This document shows positions 34,599 to 48,500 of a stretch of DNA of 64,000 nucleotides, piece by piece. The notes below the pieces were generated by a model. The model did no database searches, was not told the origin of the DNA, and was given only the letters and a program-made list of their open reading frames with translations. A program made the translations under genes and the position numbers. How positions within the stretch are numbered: position 1 is the first letter of the stretch; each line of letters starts with the position of its first letter. The DNA is taken from contig CM035307.1 in NCBI GenBank assembly GCA_002900995.3, forward strand, positions 2,914,001-2,978,000, in the 5' to 3' direction. The DNA comes from Ganoderma boninense. Its lineage: Eukaryota > Basidiomycota > Agaricomycetes > Polyporales > Polyporaceae.

Positions 34599-36418
34599 CG
34601 TGTCCTACGTGTCTCGTCGTGGTCGTGAAAGTCGTTCGTTTGTGAAGCCGTAACAGCCCGTCGCCGCAGCGCAATGTATAGCAAGGAGTGGTGGTAGGAC
34701 GAGGTTTAAGAGCAGGCCGGCTCGGAGAGTGTCGCGGACGTCGGTGGGCAACTCACGCTCGCGGAGTCCACAATTGCCGTCGGGCGCTCGCGAGACCCGA
34801 CTGAGACTGACGGGGCCAGGCCTCCGTCACCTCACCCGTCACTCCCCGTGACCACCGATTGCCGTCACACCCTCACACCTCACCCAGTCACATCCTCCTG
34901 GCCTGACGTCACACGCCTGCACAGTAACGATCTGCGTCAATGTCACATGCGCATGATGCACGGTCGAGCTCAGTTGCCTCCGCGAGCGTGAGCGGACGAC
35001 GATTGGCCCGCGCAATGACTTGACATATATCTCGTATCTTGCAGGTGCGATCTGGGGTCCCGGGACACCCAAATCCGTGATCAGTCAACTTGTTAAACGA
35101 CTGCACCCCAGCCGCCCGGCGCCACCCACGACGACGCGATGGCGTATTGCGCCGGGACAATTGTCGCACTCCGCAACGCCCCTCCCAACACCGGTGGCAC
35201 CGTCCATCCATACGCTCGGCCCCCACGCACAATCGCCACCAGCCCGTCCATACCATCACACATCATTCTTGCTTTACTGTGCGCGAGCAGGGAGGGTATA
35301 TCAATTGTGCGGAATCCGGAAACTGTATGGGTGCATGTATATACGGGGGAATTGCAGGCGAGACGACACGTAATACGGAGAAAGGCCGGAGAATAAAATG
35401 TTACAGTGATCCACTAAACGAGCAGGGCGCAGGCCCAAAGGACAGAAACGTGCGAGAGAAATACAGCTATCGGGGACGAGAACGAAAGAGTACACAGGGC
35501 ACAAAGCAGCAACGAAGAGCGCGACAGAGCAGACCGAGCCTATGAGACATGGGGTGAGGACATGATGCAGAGACGACAAACGTAAACGCGAACGCCACAT
35601 CCGTCATATGATACCACACGCGAACGGAACCAGGCGACTAACGCAGGCGCAAGGAATGGGAACGGATGCGGACGTCGACGACATCCATCATGCACGATGG
35701 CCGCCAACAGATGCGGATGGGGATGGGAGGATGGATGGACAGATGGCAGGGACGAGGAAATGAAAAAGTCCGGGGGGAAAGATACAAGTATGCAACTGAG
35801 ATGGAAGAGGCTCCGTCCACGCCCGACCAAGGGAGTGGGAGAGGGAAGGGTAACAGTCATGAGAGTAAACAGAAGGTCCAACGTCCAGATCAGAAGCCCG
35901 CGCGATGAGAGACATCACCCAGCCGCCATCGCCGTGGACAGCCCCCCACAGTAGCGCATCTGCACAACCACTCGTCGCGCGTGCATCTACCCGCGCGACG
36001 ACATCTGATCATGCACATACTCGCCGGAAGAAGGTTGCGGTGGGCTCGCCGGGCGAGAACGGCCGACGGAAGAGGTCGCAGCGACCATCGCACATCGCAC
36101 CCTCGACGGGCGATCGCTGCGCGCTCCACGGAGCCGCCCATTTCCTTTTTCGGGATCTTCTTCCTATCCCCTCGAACAAGCAGCCCACAAAGTCCATCGG
36201 CGGAAGGAAAAGCGATGACGGGGAAACGTGACGGCGAGTGCTGCGAGACACCGACGCAAGCAAGAACGAACGCATAGAGTTACCGAATCCGAGCTGAGAG
36301 CTGAGACGTCTATGGGGCGAGGCAGGGACAAGGGTGGAAGGGGGCTGCGGGAGTCCGTGGCACCGAAGCAGTGTCTGTGGAACGAGGGCACATGTCGTCC
36401 ATGTCGAGAACAGGAGTC
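34599..36418. other. Intergenic, CLASP upstream / HSF downstream
   Basis: This 1.8-kb region lies between two minus-strand genes. It holds the CLASP promoter and the HSF-gene 3' UTR. ORFs 35540-35881 (-) and 35905-36231 (+) are low-complexity and overlap others. No domain or repeat was recognised. Confidence 0.4.
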
Positions 36419-38593
36419 CTACAATTCGTTCTTAGCGTATTGCGGGAGGTGCTCGTTCATCGGGACGAACCCGTAGTCGGGTGAATCTGATCACAAGTGC
36501 GAATTGATGTCAGCCAAATTCGTTCCAGGACGTCGCGTCGCGCAGATGCACCCCAGCGGGCTGAGGAGAATAGTGCATCCTGCCAAGGCCGCCACCCAGT
36601 GAAGCAGACTCACTCACATCGGGTGATATCCGCGTCTCCTGCGCCATTGGCGTAGCCATCCGCTCCGGGGGTGTTCGCCGCGGAACTAGTCGTGCTCAGG
36701 GAAGACGCGCTCGTCGAGGGCCGCACGGTCCGGGAGCCATACATGCCGTTGGTGTGGTTCTGCTGCTGCTGCTGCTCATCGACCGCGTACGCGAAATCGC
36801 CGTGAGCGGGGTTAAAGCCATAGTTGTCAACGGAGGGGAGCTGTATCATGCTTCGCACACGAGGGATTGCACCGCTACCCGCGTGGTCTTCCGCAGGGTG
36901 AGGAGACGTCGAGGGGCGTTGCGAAGGGTGCTCTGAGTACGGCGACGGATACGGCGACATCGCCTGACTGTGCCTCCGCTCACGGCGAATGCTCAGCGAG
37001 CTGCCGTTTGCGTAAGACTTCGAGGAGGGCGGCCGCGAAGAGGAGGGGCTTAGAGGACGGTGGTGCCCAGATCCGGGTCGCGAGTAGTCGTGAGAGAAGT
37101 GTGCGCTCTGATCTTCATATGGTGTAGGCAAAGTCGACATGGACGACGCCGAGTAACCAGAGGTCGGGCGGCTGTCAGGAGATACAGGACCTGCACTGTG
37201 ATGTCCCCGGCTGAGCGGAGCGTACGAGGAGGACGTGTATGTGTTGATGGCCGCAGGTTGGGGACGCGAGGAGCCCGAGTAACCGCTAGCGAGACTTGTG
37301 CTGCTCGCCGTGGGGTTGAGGAGACTGGACAAGGAACCGGTCGAGTGCGCGTTCGACGCGCTGGAAGAGAAGGACCAGTTGTTCTGCTGATCAGGGTACT
37401 GATACTGGGAAGACGGAGACGGCAACATCATGGCGTCACGTCCGGAGGAAGAATAATTCATAGAGCCGAAGGCAGAAGACTGGGTATCATCAGTGGGCGT
37501 GTGTAGGGTATGCGAGGAGTGGGCGTATATGCTCCCGTGCGACGGGAGGGAATCGGAAGGGACACTCAATGGCGGCAGGGTAGAACGAGGGTAACTAGCA
37601 CCCCCCCACCCAGTAGCACCAGGCTGGCTGAGTGGGGTGAAGGATCCGGGCGCAGAAAACCCTCGCGCGCGACCACCTTTGTAAGGTGATAAATCACCTG
37701 TAGCCATAGAGAAGGGGACGGGACCCGTACCAATCGCCGAGCGCGGTGGTGGTATCTGAGGAACCTCGGGGTTGTTCTTGCGCGGCTTGGGGAGGCGCGG
37801 AGGGACACGACGTTTGAAGTTCGCCACGACTTCGGGGAGCGAGTGACGGTTGAGGGTTGGGTGCGCTATGGAAGAGTAAGAGTAGTTAGTTCAAAGTCTG
37901 GAGCGGTGATATGGTGGCCATGATACATACACCAAGTGCTGGCGTCGGGGTCGTCTATCGCCGGGTCCACGTTGCGAAGGTTGACTTTGCGCATGAAGCC
38001 ATAGATCTAAGGCACGCGAGCAACGGTGTCAGGGTCGCGGGGAACCACGATGGGGAGGAGAGTGCTGCGTAGAGGAGAAGGAAGGATGTGCTTACGTTTA
38101 GTTGCCGAGAGAAGGAAGCAAAGCGCGACTGGCGGTAAACGCTGGGAAGGACATGGAGCGCGAGCTGCTCTGGACGCTCTACGATGATGTGCTCTCCAGC
38201 GGGATCCCATCGGATCATGTGGTGGTTCTCTGGACGTTCAAGGAGACTGAACGCGGCGTTAGATTTGAAAAACGCGCGAAGAGGACGCGTCGGATTGACG
38301 TACGCGTAGAGCTTTGTGAGGAAAGTGGCTTGGGGTTTGGCGGGCTGTTGCTGGGGCGCGGCATCGGATTTTGGTAGGGAAGGGTCCTCGTCCTTGGGGG
38401 ACTGGGAATCGCGAGGGGACGGATGGGAGGACGCGTCGGTGGACTGGCCCTCGGGGATGGGCTGCTGAGAGGGGAGGAGCTGGGGCGGGTAGACGATGGC
38501 GGAGGGGTTTGCGAGAGAGTACTGCTGGTCTGAGCGCGGGGGGTAGGAGGAGCGCGAGGGGTATGCGGACTGAGGATAGAGGTCTGCAGACAT
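36419..38593 (-). CDS. HSF-type DNA-binding transcription factor
   Basis: The ATG at 38593 gives MSADLYPQ followed by a Tyr/Pro/Ser-rich leader, then the HSF-type winged helix in pieces: ATFLTKLYA, an intron at 38247-38303, LLERPENHHMIRWDPAGEHIIVE, VYRQSRFASFSRQLN, IYGFMRKVNL, and HPTLNRHSLPEVVANFKRR. The conserved recognition helix S-x-F-x-R-Q-L-N is intact. The rest (36610-37800) is a long Ser/Pro/Gly-rich region with a QQQQQ run near 36760, typical of an activation domain. A final intron (donor at 36616-36617) leads to the last exon ending GFVPMNEHLPQYAKNEL and TAG at 36419-36421; reading through the intron would stop early. I cannot tell whether it is Hsf1, Sfl1 or another HSF-like regulator. 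The lack of a clear heptad trimerisation region after the domain argues against classical Hsf1. Confidence 0.88.
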
Positions 38594-41500
38594 GGCGGGC
38601 GGGGATGTCGAAGGCGGAGTGCGGAGGAGAGGGAAGGAAATATTAAGGACACGAGGCGTGTCGAGAAGGAGGAGGACTTCTCTGACCGAAGGAGGGGATG
38701 GGAGAACGAGGGCAGAGAAACGCAAGACTTTTAGGGCAGATGCAGCGAGAGCAAAGGATTCGATGCCCGCGCAGAAAAGGAAGGGCGAGCGGTGGACTTA
38801 GAATCCTCGACCGACCGGCGACCGGTCATCATCTACGGGCGCGGTGCCCGGGGGGCCTCCTCCCAGTCACACATGGGTCGAATAGAGTTCGCTGCCAGTC
38901 ACCGTCCTTCTAGAAACAGGCCGGCGATGGATCCAGTCAGAGGCTCTGATCGAACATCGCCGTCTAAATCCGGACGTCGTGGCCGGCAACTTCCTCTCCG
39001 CATGCCGTACGGGACTCCATTCCAGCTGACAAACGCCCATTCGCCATGGCATCTGCAGTCCTGGCCCCCGGCCATCTTGTCCTCTGCCAGCGACTCGAGG
39101 CCCCCCAGTCGGCATCTCGGCTGCCACTCCCTGGGCCCGTGCCCATTGGCCGATCCCATTCGAGGGTGGTCCCCCAAGCTTCACGGGCTCCCACGATCGC
39201 CTCCAGCCCAGTCCGAATCTGGCACCCGCTCTCCCCGATCACCTGTGTCGAGCAGCACAGCTTTGACCGACCGCCCACTCCCCCGCCTCCCGCGTCCCAT
39301 TTGCCCCGGCCTCCCCAAGCCTTGCCTCAAGCCACCGACGCCCGCAACCAAACCCTGCCAAACCCCTCCGGCCCCGCCCGGCCCCCACCGCCGCCCCCGC
39401 CACACCCCGGGCGATCTCCCACTCTCTCTGCAATCTCGCGCGACGCGGCGGGCCCACGCGCGCAGTCCGTCTCGCGCACGATTGGCGACGCAGCGCGCGC
39501 ACGCGACTGGGACGTCATGGGCTCCAGTCAGTTAGCCTCAGGCTCGAGGCGCGTCGTGCGCAGGAAAGGGAGAAAAGAACGGCTGCGATGCGATGTCGTA
39601 CTCGCTTCTACGCCACAAAGGCGTCGGGCTCAACCGCACTCGTCCTTCCTCGCCGCCGCGTGTATCTCTTCTTTGCCAGATGGGGACACTGGCAGCTGGA
39701 GGACGTCCCCAGCCCCGCGCCGCACTGCTCTGGGACACAGGCTGCTGCTGGCAGCTCCTCTCCTGCGGCCCTGCGCTGCGCTGCGATTCGCCCGTCGCTC
39801 GCTCCCACCGTCTCGCAATCCTGCACCGCCTCGGACGCCCCCTTCCAGCCCGCCGCACATCATCCTCGTATCTTTCCACGTCCTCGGCCAACCCCTCCAT
39901 CCACACATCCTGACACCACCCCGGCCCTCTCCCATCCTCCGCCCTGTCGCAAGCCAGTGATCGTGATACTGATGCCGACCCAAGCCCTCCTTTCCGCCCT
40001 CCCGAAGCCCCTCCTACCCGCCTCAGCCCCCTCTTACCCCGTCCCGCCGGCATGATGCAACAGATGCACGCCCGTCCATGCGCGCTGCGGGCGCAATTGA
40101 CACTCTGACAGCAGCCCATCCCCGGGCCTGCGTCAAATTTAAATGGACCGTCCTGCAGAATGGGGGCACGACCCCGTCCACGAACGCAATCACAATTACG
40201 AAAACAAATGCGATTCAGAGATGGAGATAGAGTTCGGGCCTTATCCCTTGAAACGCTCGTCCGCACCATTTTCCGCCCTGCGCCCCCGTTGGCACTACAG
40301 GCCCCGGGCGGGGGCAGCAAGGACAGCCTGAGCCCGCGGCCGAGCTGAGTCTGCGGCCTCAGGAATTCAGTCCGACGCGAGATGGAACGCGAAGATCTCC
40401 GGCTCATGTTACATACATTCAATATTAATCGCCGCACACGCCCAACCCTACCGCGAACGCTCGCTGATTCAGATCACACACATGGCCTCCCCTGCCCTGC
40501 ACCAGATCTCTCCCAATCGCTCGCGCACAGCACCGTCACAGTGCGGCGCGAGAGGGGGCCACTAGTAGCAAGGGACCTCCTCGGATTGTTCCAAGCGTCA
40601 TTGGCCAGCTGCAGTGCACCTCCCCCCACGCGACCAGTGCTGCACCTGCAGGCGGCGCAGCCGGGAGCACAAGAACAAGGGCGACGACGAGAGCCTCGCC
40701 ACTCGCTCGACGCTAGCTAGACTAGCTACACGCCAGCCTGAAGCAAGGTTCCTTCAAACCTTGTGTGCAGCGAGACGCCGCTGCACCGGATGCGGTCCAT
40801 TGTCTGATGCTTGAATCGCACCCGCTGCAGCGAGCCAACGAGGTCTGGCCAGGCGCGCGCGGACACAGAGCGGAGTTGAGATGATGGAAGCAGGAACACG
40901 GTCTATGCTGGCATGGTCGTAGCCGCGGCGACGTCAACGCTTCGCGTCGCTGGACTCGGATTTGGGCTGGGAGAGGGAGAAGGAGGCACGCACGAGGATG
41001 TCGACGGAGAATCGAGCCGAATTCCCTTCTTGATATTCATTTTCGCCCATGAACCCCTTCACACCACTATCGATTTGTACACACTGTCCGGAGAAATATT
41101 TATCCAGGAAGCAGGCAGGGGGGATGGGAAAATTACCGGACCCGAGCTCGTAACCTACGTGGCGGTTGTCTATAACGGGGCGGGGAGGCGGGAAGGAGTG
41201 TGAGAGAAGCGCGGAGTGGAACAAGCACACCAGCAAAAAACCCCAGGGCATAAGTGGATTGGATGGATGGTGGGAGAAAAGACTCGGGGGCACTACGGTG
41301 AAGATGATGTACAAGCCGAACGACCAGAATCAGCGGGCGAGGGCGATAGCAGGGAATACGGAACATACCATGGATTCACGGAATTACGTTACGGTATACC
41401 TACGGACGAGACGATGAATGGAAACGATATATGAAGCGTGGTCGTGTGCATGGTTATGGTTGGATGTGTGTGACTGATGATACAGTGGGTAATGAGAGGA

Positions 41501-42283
41501 CAGAGAAGAGAGCGAGCGAGCGAGCAAACGAGAGGACGACGCAATGAAGAAAATTGAGGGAGGATTTGATGTTGAATGTGGTATGCCGGGCCGGAAGAAC
41601 GCAACAAATGAAACCCAATTCGAAATAAACCGTCGAAGCTAGCCGTGTGCGGTCGACACCAGAAGTACTACTTCGAGCGCAGTACTGAGTGTGAGGGCGC
41701 ACGCAACTGGTAGTCTACCCAACGTACGAAAAATCATAAGTAATGGATGCTTAAAGGTGCGTCAAGGGGCGAGGCAAATGCGCAGCAAAGACATACACAA
41801 TAACCGATAGCCGATGACACGGAGCAAAGGCAGCAGGGACCAATGGATACAATAAGTTGACAGTGTGGCAGCGAGGTAGCGAGGAGAACGTTCCTGGCGA
41901 GTGCGTGTGCGTGGTTTTGGGTCATGGGTAGTCCCGAGCCGCCCGGAGTCGGAAGAAACGGCAAGTGATGTGGGGTCCTATGGGGGTAGAAGAATGATGA
42001 AGGTCCGTCGTCGAGACCACCGAGGGATGCCGGAGGGGGGAAAGGGTTTAGATCGATTCCACTGGCGTCGCTCCGATGCGCTCTGGCGTGCACAGGCACG
42101 TAGAGAGTCCAATCGGGTCATCCGCCGGTGACCAAACCAAAAACCCAGTTGTCGACCGCGGCCATGACAGCGGCGGAGGCGTGTACCCAGATAGGGGGAG
42201 ACCGTCCATTCCAGACATACAAGAGGCCCAGCGACCCAAGAACCACGCACCGAGCACCCGGAGCGCAGTCGCACCGCCGCACG
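38594..42283. other. Gene-poor 3.7-kb region, HSF upstream
   Basis: The first few hundred bases hold the HSF promoter, which is pyrimidine-rich on the minus strand. The 304-codon plus-strand ORF at 39046-39960 is Pro/Arg-rich with ORFs of similar length in other frames, so I do not call it. At 40,900-42,280 the sequence is more AT-rich with short ORFs only; this may include 3' UTR of the kinase gene. A GAGC tetramer run lies near 41509-41525. Confidence 0.4.
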
Positions 42284-45200
42284 TTAACTCTCGCCATCGT
42301 ACTGTAGAGTGATGCTCGAGAACGCGCTAAACTCGTCGACTGTCCGTGGCGAGACCGGATCCAGCCCATCGTTCTCTCCTAATCCGGGAGACCCGGGCAA
42401 GGCTGATCCAGCAACGGTCTTGATTGGCGTTAGCGAGCTCTGCTTTTCCAGCTGCAGCGACGTTGATTCGTGCATTTGCCTAAAGTTAACCGCGTCGACG
42501 CCGTTGGAGGCTGTGGGTACAATCTGTGGTCGTGGCGTGCAGATCGCGGTGCGGAGCGATGCAACCCAGTGATGGTGGAGCGAAAACCCAAAGATTATCA
42601 GCAAGCTGTGCGGGAGTTACGGCAAAGAGAAAACATGAAAGATCCTACTTAAGCCCGCGCAAGCTGCGCATCCGGCGTTGCACAGTGAATAAAGCGGCTG
42701 TGCTCGTCAATTGCGGTCAAGAAGCGAGGGCGACTTAATGAGCGACCGCCGACACGGTGGGGCGACGATGACATCCGTGTTCAATTTGCATCGCTTCGCC
42801 CGCGTAGCAGGCAGGAATACGGCAAAAGATCTTGTCGTCAAACTCAGAATCACGATCGGTGTGCGGGGACCCGACGGATCTTCCGCATTCGGCAACACGA
42901 AATTGCCAGATGGAAGATCTCCGACATGCCCACCAAGGCCGCGCGCGAAGAAGCCAGCTAGCCGAGTGACCACAAGGCTATCAGCCGCTCTTCTCTACTC
43001 CCGCGGAGCCCACCAATCCAGCATCGCGGAGCATTCCTCCCGGAAAGTCTGAACTCAGCAGGCGGCGCCCGGCGCATCGCTCTAACCCGATTCAACACGA
43101 GTGCGTGCCCCGCACAGGCACAGGGCGACCCGTGTGCACGGACATACGCTGGGTGCGTGCTGCAGGGAATATCAGGTACGGGAAAGCTCACCGGAGGCTG
43201 CGTGTTTCGCAAGAGACCCCAATTGATTTTGGCGAACCACTTGTGCTGCTTGACCTCGGAGGCGCCGCTCTTGCTGCCCAGACGAGTCCATTCCCGCTTA
43301 TCGAGGAGGCGCGTGATGATGTCCTTGCCCGCGCTACGTGTACGTGTACGACAACGTAATAGAGAGATCACGGAGGTATTAGTGGCTCAGCAGACGACAG
43401 AACTAGGACGGAACGTGCTTACTGTGACACCTTGGGCGTGTCCCGGAAATGAACGGGTAGGTTCAATATATTGTGGAACGTGTCATTTCGCTCAGCACCC
43501 TTGAACGGAGTGGTCGCATACTGCAAAACGTCAACGTGGTGTTAGTCAGTGGGAACGACTTCGGTCCCCTCGGCCCAAGCCCTGAGACGAGAGATTCAGG
43601 GTATGTTGCCACTCACGATCATCTCATAGATGAGGATACCAAGTGTCCACCAATCCACGGCAGAGGTATGACCCGATGTTTGTATCACTTCGGGAGCGAT
43701 GTACTCTGTGGAGGAACAAGGCAACAGCGCCACCCCGTCAGCGAGCCGTTCTTGGACCTCGGCACAAACCAGCGAAGCAATTCACACCTTCAGTGCCTAC
43801 GAAGGAGTTCGTCCGGAAGTCTGCCGTGCACGCTCGGGTATCGATTAAGGGAGTCTAGACAAGGCGAACGACAGCCACTCGGATCATCAAGATGACATAC
43901 AGCACGGAAGGTAAGGCACTCACCCCATTCTCCTCCGTGTGTATCGTAGCGGGCCGACCGCCGCGTTCGCTGGACTGCTTCGCCAAGTCGAAATCTGATA
44001 ACATTATGTGCCCAGACTGGTGTAGTAGGATATCTAATGTGAAGGTCGTGGAATCAGCACAGCGCTTGGACCAAGGATGCCAACCCTCGCGGGATCTCCA
44101 CAGAGGGCCAAAACCTCGGACGGAACACGTACTTTCTGGCTTCAGATCCCGGTAGATGAAACCCATCAAGTGGAGGTACTCCAGGGCTGCCGTCACCTCC
44201 GCCGCGTAAAACCGTGCTGCATCCTCCGAGAGACACTTTCCTGGTCTTGACTGCAGTGCTCGGAAGAACTCGCCGCCCATGCAATACTCCATACAGAAAT
44301 AGAGATAGTTCTCCGACTGGAAGGAATGGTAAAGCGTGACGATAAAAGGGTGATTTGCCGTGGCCAAGATCTCTTGCTCTGTCAGGGCTCGCTTGATCTT
44401 TTTCCGCTCAATCATCTCCCTTTTCGAGAGGACTTCATGGCTTGTAAGAAACCATTTTTGTCTTGATCGGCGAGAAGACGGCGCACCTTTCATGGCAAAC
44501 AGCTTGCCGGACTTCTTCTCCCGCACAAGGAACACCTTCCCAACATCTCCCCTTCCCAGCATTTTGATCTTGTGAAAGCTCCCAGGACCTACTTCCACCT
44601 ACGCAAACGTCGCGGGCCCTCGTCAAGGAAGAGCGAGTGGAGGAATAGAAGTTCGCGGACTCACCGACTTGACCTTGATAGAATGACTGGAATACGTCCT
44701 CCTAAACGCAATCTTGCCCGGACCCTCCGATGTATGCGTGTTTGTAACCCTGTCCTTGGTCTTGAACGCGGGATTTGTGCTGACTGAGCGCGTCTGTCGG
44801 GAAGGCGTTCCTCGCGACGATGCTGATGATAGTGTCTCGAGCGAGTTTGTACCCTGCTCTGAAGCGGACTCGGGCATCGGTGGTATAGGCTCCCCGGGTG
44901 ATAGCAGGCCGTTCTTTGTTGTCGCCCCGTTGGACCGGCCGCCAAGCGCGAAGAGGCCCTTCGCATTGGGCGCTGACGCGACGCGACGGATGAAGCGCGA
45001 CGCATTCGCCCCGAATACCTTGGGTGATAGTGGACCTGAGCGCGAGGGCGTTGTGGGTGTTGGAGGCATGAAGGAGAGTTGGGACGAGTTGGCCGTCGCG
45101 GTTTGGGGCGGCTTACGGCCGAGCATGCGTTGTTTGTCGGAACGCTTCTTGGAACGGTGCTTCTCTGTGCTAACCGACGGCTCGGCCTCTGATGACGGGG

Positions 45201-45573
45201 CGTGGCGCGAGTAATCCGGAGTAGTTGGAGTTCTCTGAACGGCCCTGGTGGGCATAGAGGGGTTTGAATCCGTGGAGAGTGTGTTGGATGAGTTGTAGGA
45301 CGACCGTCGGCCTGGGGAGGCGAGAAGGGTCGGAATGGAAGAGGCGGCGGATGCAGGCGGGGTAAGGGCGCTCGCAGAGGTATGGAGGGTGCTGGTATCA
45401 AGAGTCAGGGAGGACGTAGGTACCTTCTTGGACGACTGGCTCCCTATCCTGAAGATGGACTTCCATGCAGATTGGCTGCCAGGACTTGTCGGCGACAGCG
45501 GATGGATGGCAAGAGGAGAATGGTGAGCGACAAGCGGGCTGACGTTTTGGCTGTTGGGACCAGAGTGGACCAT
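42284..45573 (-). CDS. AGC protein kinase, NRC-2/Kin82/Fpk1 (flippase kinase) family
   Basis: The ATG at 45573 opens a long Ser/Thr/Pro-rich N-terminal regulatory region (about 300 residues). The kinase domain follows across many exons: glycine loop [13 protein letters not shown] with FAMK lysine, [12 protein letters not shown], hinge [14 protein letters not shown], catalytic loop FIYRDLKPE, metal-binding loop [10 protein letters not shown] (DFD, as usual in this family), activation segment [16 protein letters not shown], and [14 protein letters not shown]. The C-terminal exon (42284-42523) carries [19 protein letters not shown] and [12 protein letters not shown], a hydrophobic-motif-like tail. 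Kin82/Fpk1 kinases phosphorylate P4-ATPase phospholipid flippases in yeast; Neurospora NRC-2 affects conidiation. The last intron is long (42524-43191, 668 nt), while others are near 60 nt. All catalytic residues appear intact. Confidence 0.92.
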
Positions 45574-48500
45574 GGCTGGCTATGGGAGCGAGCGATGTGG
45601 ACGTTCGGCAGGGAGTGATGGGACGGATATGGTGATGAAAGAATGGCAGGTTGGTGGCGAGTGCAGACGGCGCTGTCAGCGAGGGAGTGCTCGACGGCCA
45701 GAGAACGAAAGGCGGTCCCGTGGCAGAGACGAGAGAGCGAGGCAGGGTCCAGCGGGGCACCGTCGTCGTCGGGACTCGCTTGCAGAGAGGGCGCTGCAAA
45801 TAAGTAATGTGAAGGCGCTCGACGCCAAACGCAGCTCGGCTCGGGCTTAGACGAAGTTAGACCGAATAAGCACAAGCATAATCCCGCTGCTTGTTCACTT
45901 GTTAGTATTACTTACTCCTCCTAGGCTTTGTCAGCGGCCCCTTCCGGAACGAGCCGGCCTGTCTCGCCCCTCGACTGCCAGTGCCCAGCCCGCCACCGCG
46001 TCCTGCTCCAATCCTGCTCCAATCCCCCCGCCTTTCATCCCTCCCCAACCAGCACTCTCCGACAGCGGCGCGCGTCCAAGCGGCGCATGCCTCAATTGGG
46101 GCGACCGCTCGGAATGAGGGCTATTAGGTTTAGCCTGTCCGCCTATCAGGCACACCGTCATTGACATCATCATTCTCAGCTTCGGGCACTCTCCGTCCAC
46201 GTGCGCATTTGCCTCTGCCACACCTCCTCCGCTCCTTCGATGTTTGTGCTAGGAACACGCCTGTAACAAGCCAGTCGACACGCCTCCTTGGCAGAGACCC
46301 TGCCGGGTGTAGGTCTGCAGACCGCGTCCCAGCCCAGGCAAGCGCAATAACGACCACCGCATTGCTTTCAGAAGCTGGGCAGGACTTGGAAGCTTCTCTG
46401 GTACACGGTCCATCTTCCCTCCCGTAAGACGGCCTCTGTGCGGTCCCGTCACGGAGAAACCTGCAATTTTGAGCGAGAGTTCTGTCGCCTTATGTCGCGC
46501 TCGAACAGGTACATGCAAACGCACGATTGACTCAGGTCACCGTATCCCACAGACAACACCTCAACAGACCGCATTACCCCAGTGGATACGCCGCCCAGCT
46601 GCAAGTCCTCGTGTTGCGCGATCTCGAACATCTCGGCCGCTTTTCATGGATGTGGCCGTTCTGATCTGATACAGGTGTTTCAATTTGTGGGAACCCCCAC
46701 AGATCGCGAAGACCAGGGAGGGCGCCTGAGGGTCGAAAAGGAGATGCGAAGAAATGAAGTCGCCGCGTTCCGCTTCTGCCAATCCAGAAGACCCGTCGGT
46801 TTGGCTCTCTTCGAACTGGTCGGAAGGATGTTTGGAGATAGGTGCTATATGCCTCCGACTTGTGTGAGGAGCCTTCCTTGAAGGGCGATCGTAGCGGAAG
46901 CCAGCGAAGCTGGATTCCTATGACCCCGGATGTTTGGGATGTCCGATAAGTAGCGTCAGAGCTCATCTTTGGACTGGACACATGTTTGATCAGAGCTTGG
47001 GTGATTGATATGACGCTGCGAATGAATGGCAAGTCTGTTACGAATACAAGGGTGCCCCCCATTGCAGACATCCCATCGACCGGTAGGTGGCCTGAGAGAG
47101 GCGGCGGTGCTCGTGCGAAAACCCTGCAGATGAGAGAACGTTCGTCGCGCTTCTGTTAGATACGGCCGTGTACACTGATATCCCAAGCGGTGGAATTGAC
47201 TTACAAACGCCAGAATATACTTCGAGCACCTGGGCACCGGTCACTGGTCGGCGAGGCCAGGTGAACCGGAGGCGTGGTAACTTCTACATAGGAACCTCTG
47301 CGGCCCACTTGATCTGCAAGGGCTCAACGGATGAGCCAAGGTAGAGTCCATGCGTCTGCTTAGACGAAAAGGGAGGTCCATACCTCATGCATTGATGGTC
47401 TCTGTGTATGGAGCCGTCCAACACACGATCATGATATTTCAGGCGCAACTGGTCCACGATCGGAGTACTGGTGTCGTCTGATCGTCGACCTAGACGACGG
47501 TCAGTGGGATATCCGTACCCGAACGCTAGAAATGCTCTTTCTCGATGACGGAGTGACACTGGCCACTCGCCGGGGTCCTAACGACATGATGCCTGCTCGC
47601 CCCGAAATATGATGAGAGGCGTTGATGAAACAAATGCCACAAGGACGATCGTGCCCGATTGAGCGTCGGTCGACACGGCGACGAGATAGAGCGTATGTGG
47701 TGAAAGCGGTGCCAGTGACCGAGAATCTGAAAGTGGCATCGAATCGAAGAGTTGGCCGGAGTCGCACAGGGCGGCTCTCTTCGCGCGCTCTCCTCCGGAA
47801 ACGTAAAGACAATCGAGCAGGACGGGAGAAGGATGGCAGAGAGCATGCTGCTCCTCCGATCTCGCAGCCGGCCGAGGGAGTTAACGTTAAGCCGCGCCCA
47901 ATCGGCGCTGCACGCGATGGCTTACTCGGCTTGGAGGGGAGCTTGAGCTTGTCGGACAAAGAGTAATTGCCGGGCACCCAGGCGTGTTCCTGGGCGAGGC
48001 ATCTTTCCCGATGCTCGACCTCCATACGGCATTCTCGATGCCATTAGGCTAATCCACACATGGAATCCCGCAGGTCCTTTCTCAAGCCTGTCCATGGCAC
48101 CACACAAGCTGCTAAACGCGGCGCTTTCACACCGCACTTTCAGCGTTGTGCGGACGCTGTCAGTAATCCCGCCGGCATCAACATAAATGTGGAATGGACT
48201 CACCGAGTCAGACTTGACGCGAATCTTGTTACTTTCGCGGGTGCAAGGCGGTTTTTGCTCCGCCGGCCCCAATCCAACTCGGTCAGCGAAGCCCGACAGC
48301 GTTAACGTTGGGCGGGCGGTCAATGGACGTTCAGAGATGACCAATTGCTGTCGGACAGGGAAATTTTTTGTTCGATGGCCTCATTCAACCGCAAAGTGTG
48401 GGATGCAACAAAGCCTAACATGATCACACATCTGCAAAGCGACAGGATCATCACGATAGTCAGTAGGGTGGTTACGTATGCGCTATAGAGTCCGTAGCCG

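Noticed and set aside
39046..39960. 304-codon plus-strand ORF
   Set aside because: Extreme Pro/Arg/Ser composition, several overlapping ORFs of similar length on both strands, no motif; typical of GC-rich non-coding DNA near a promoter.
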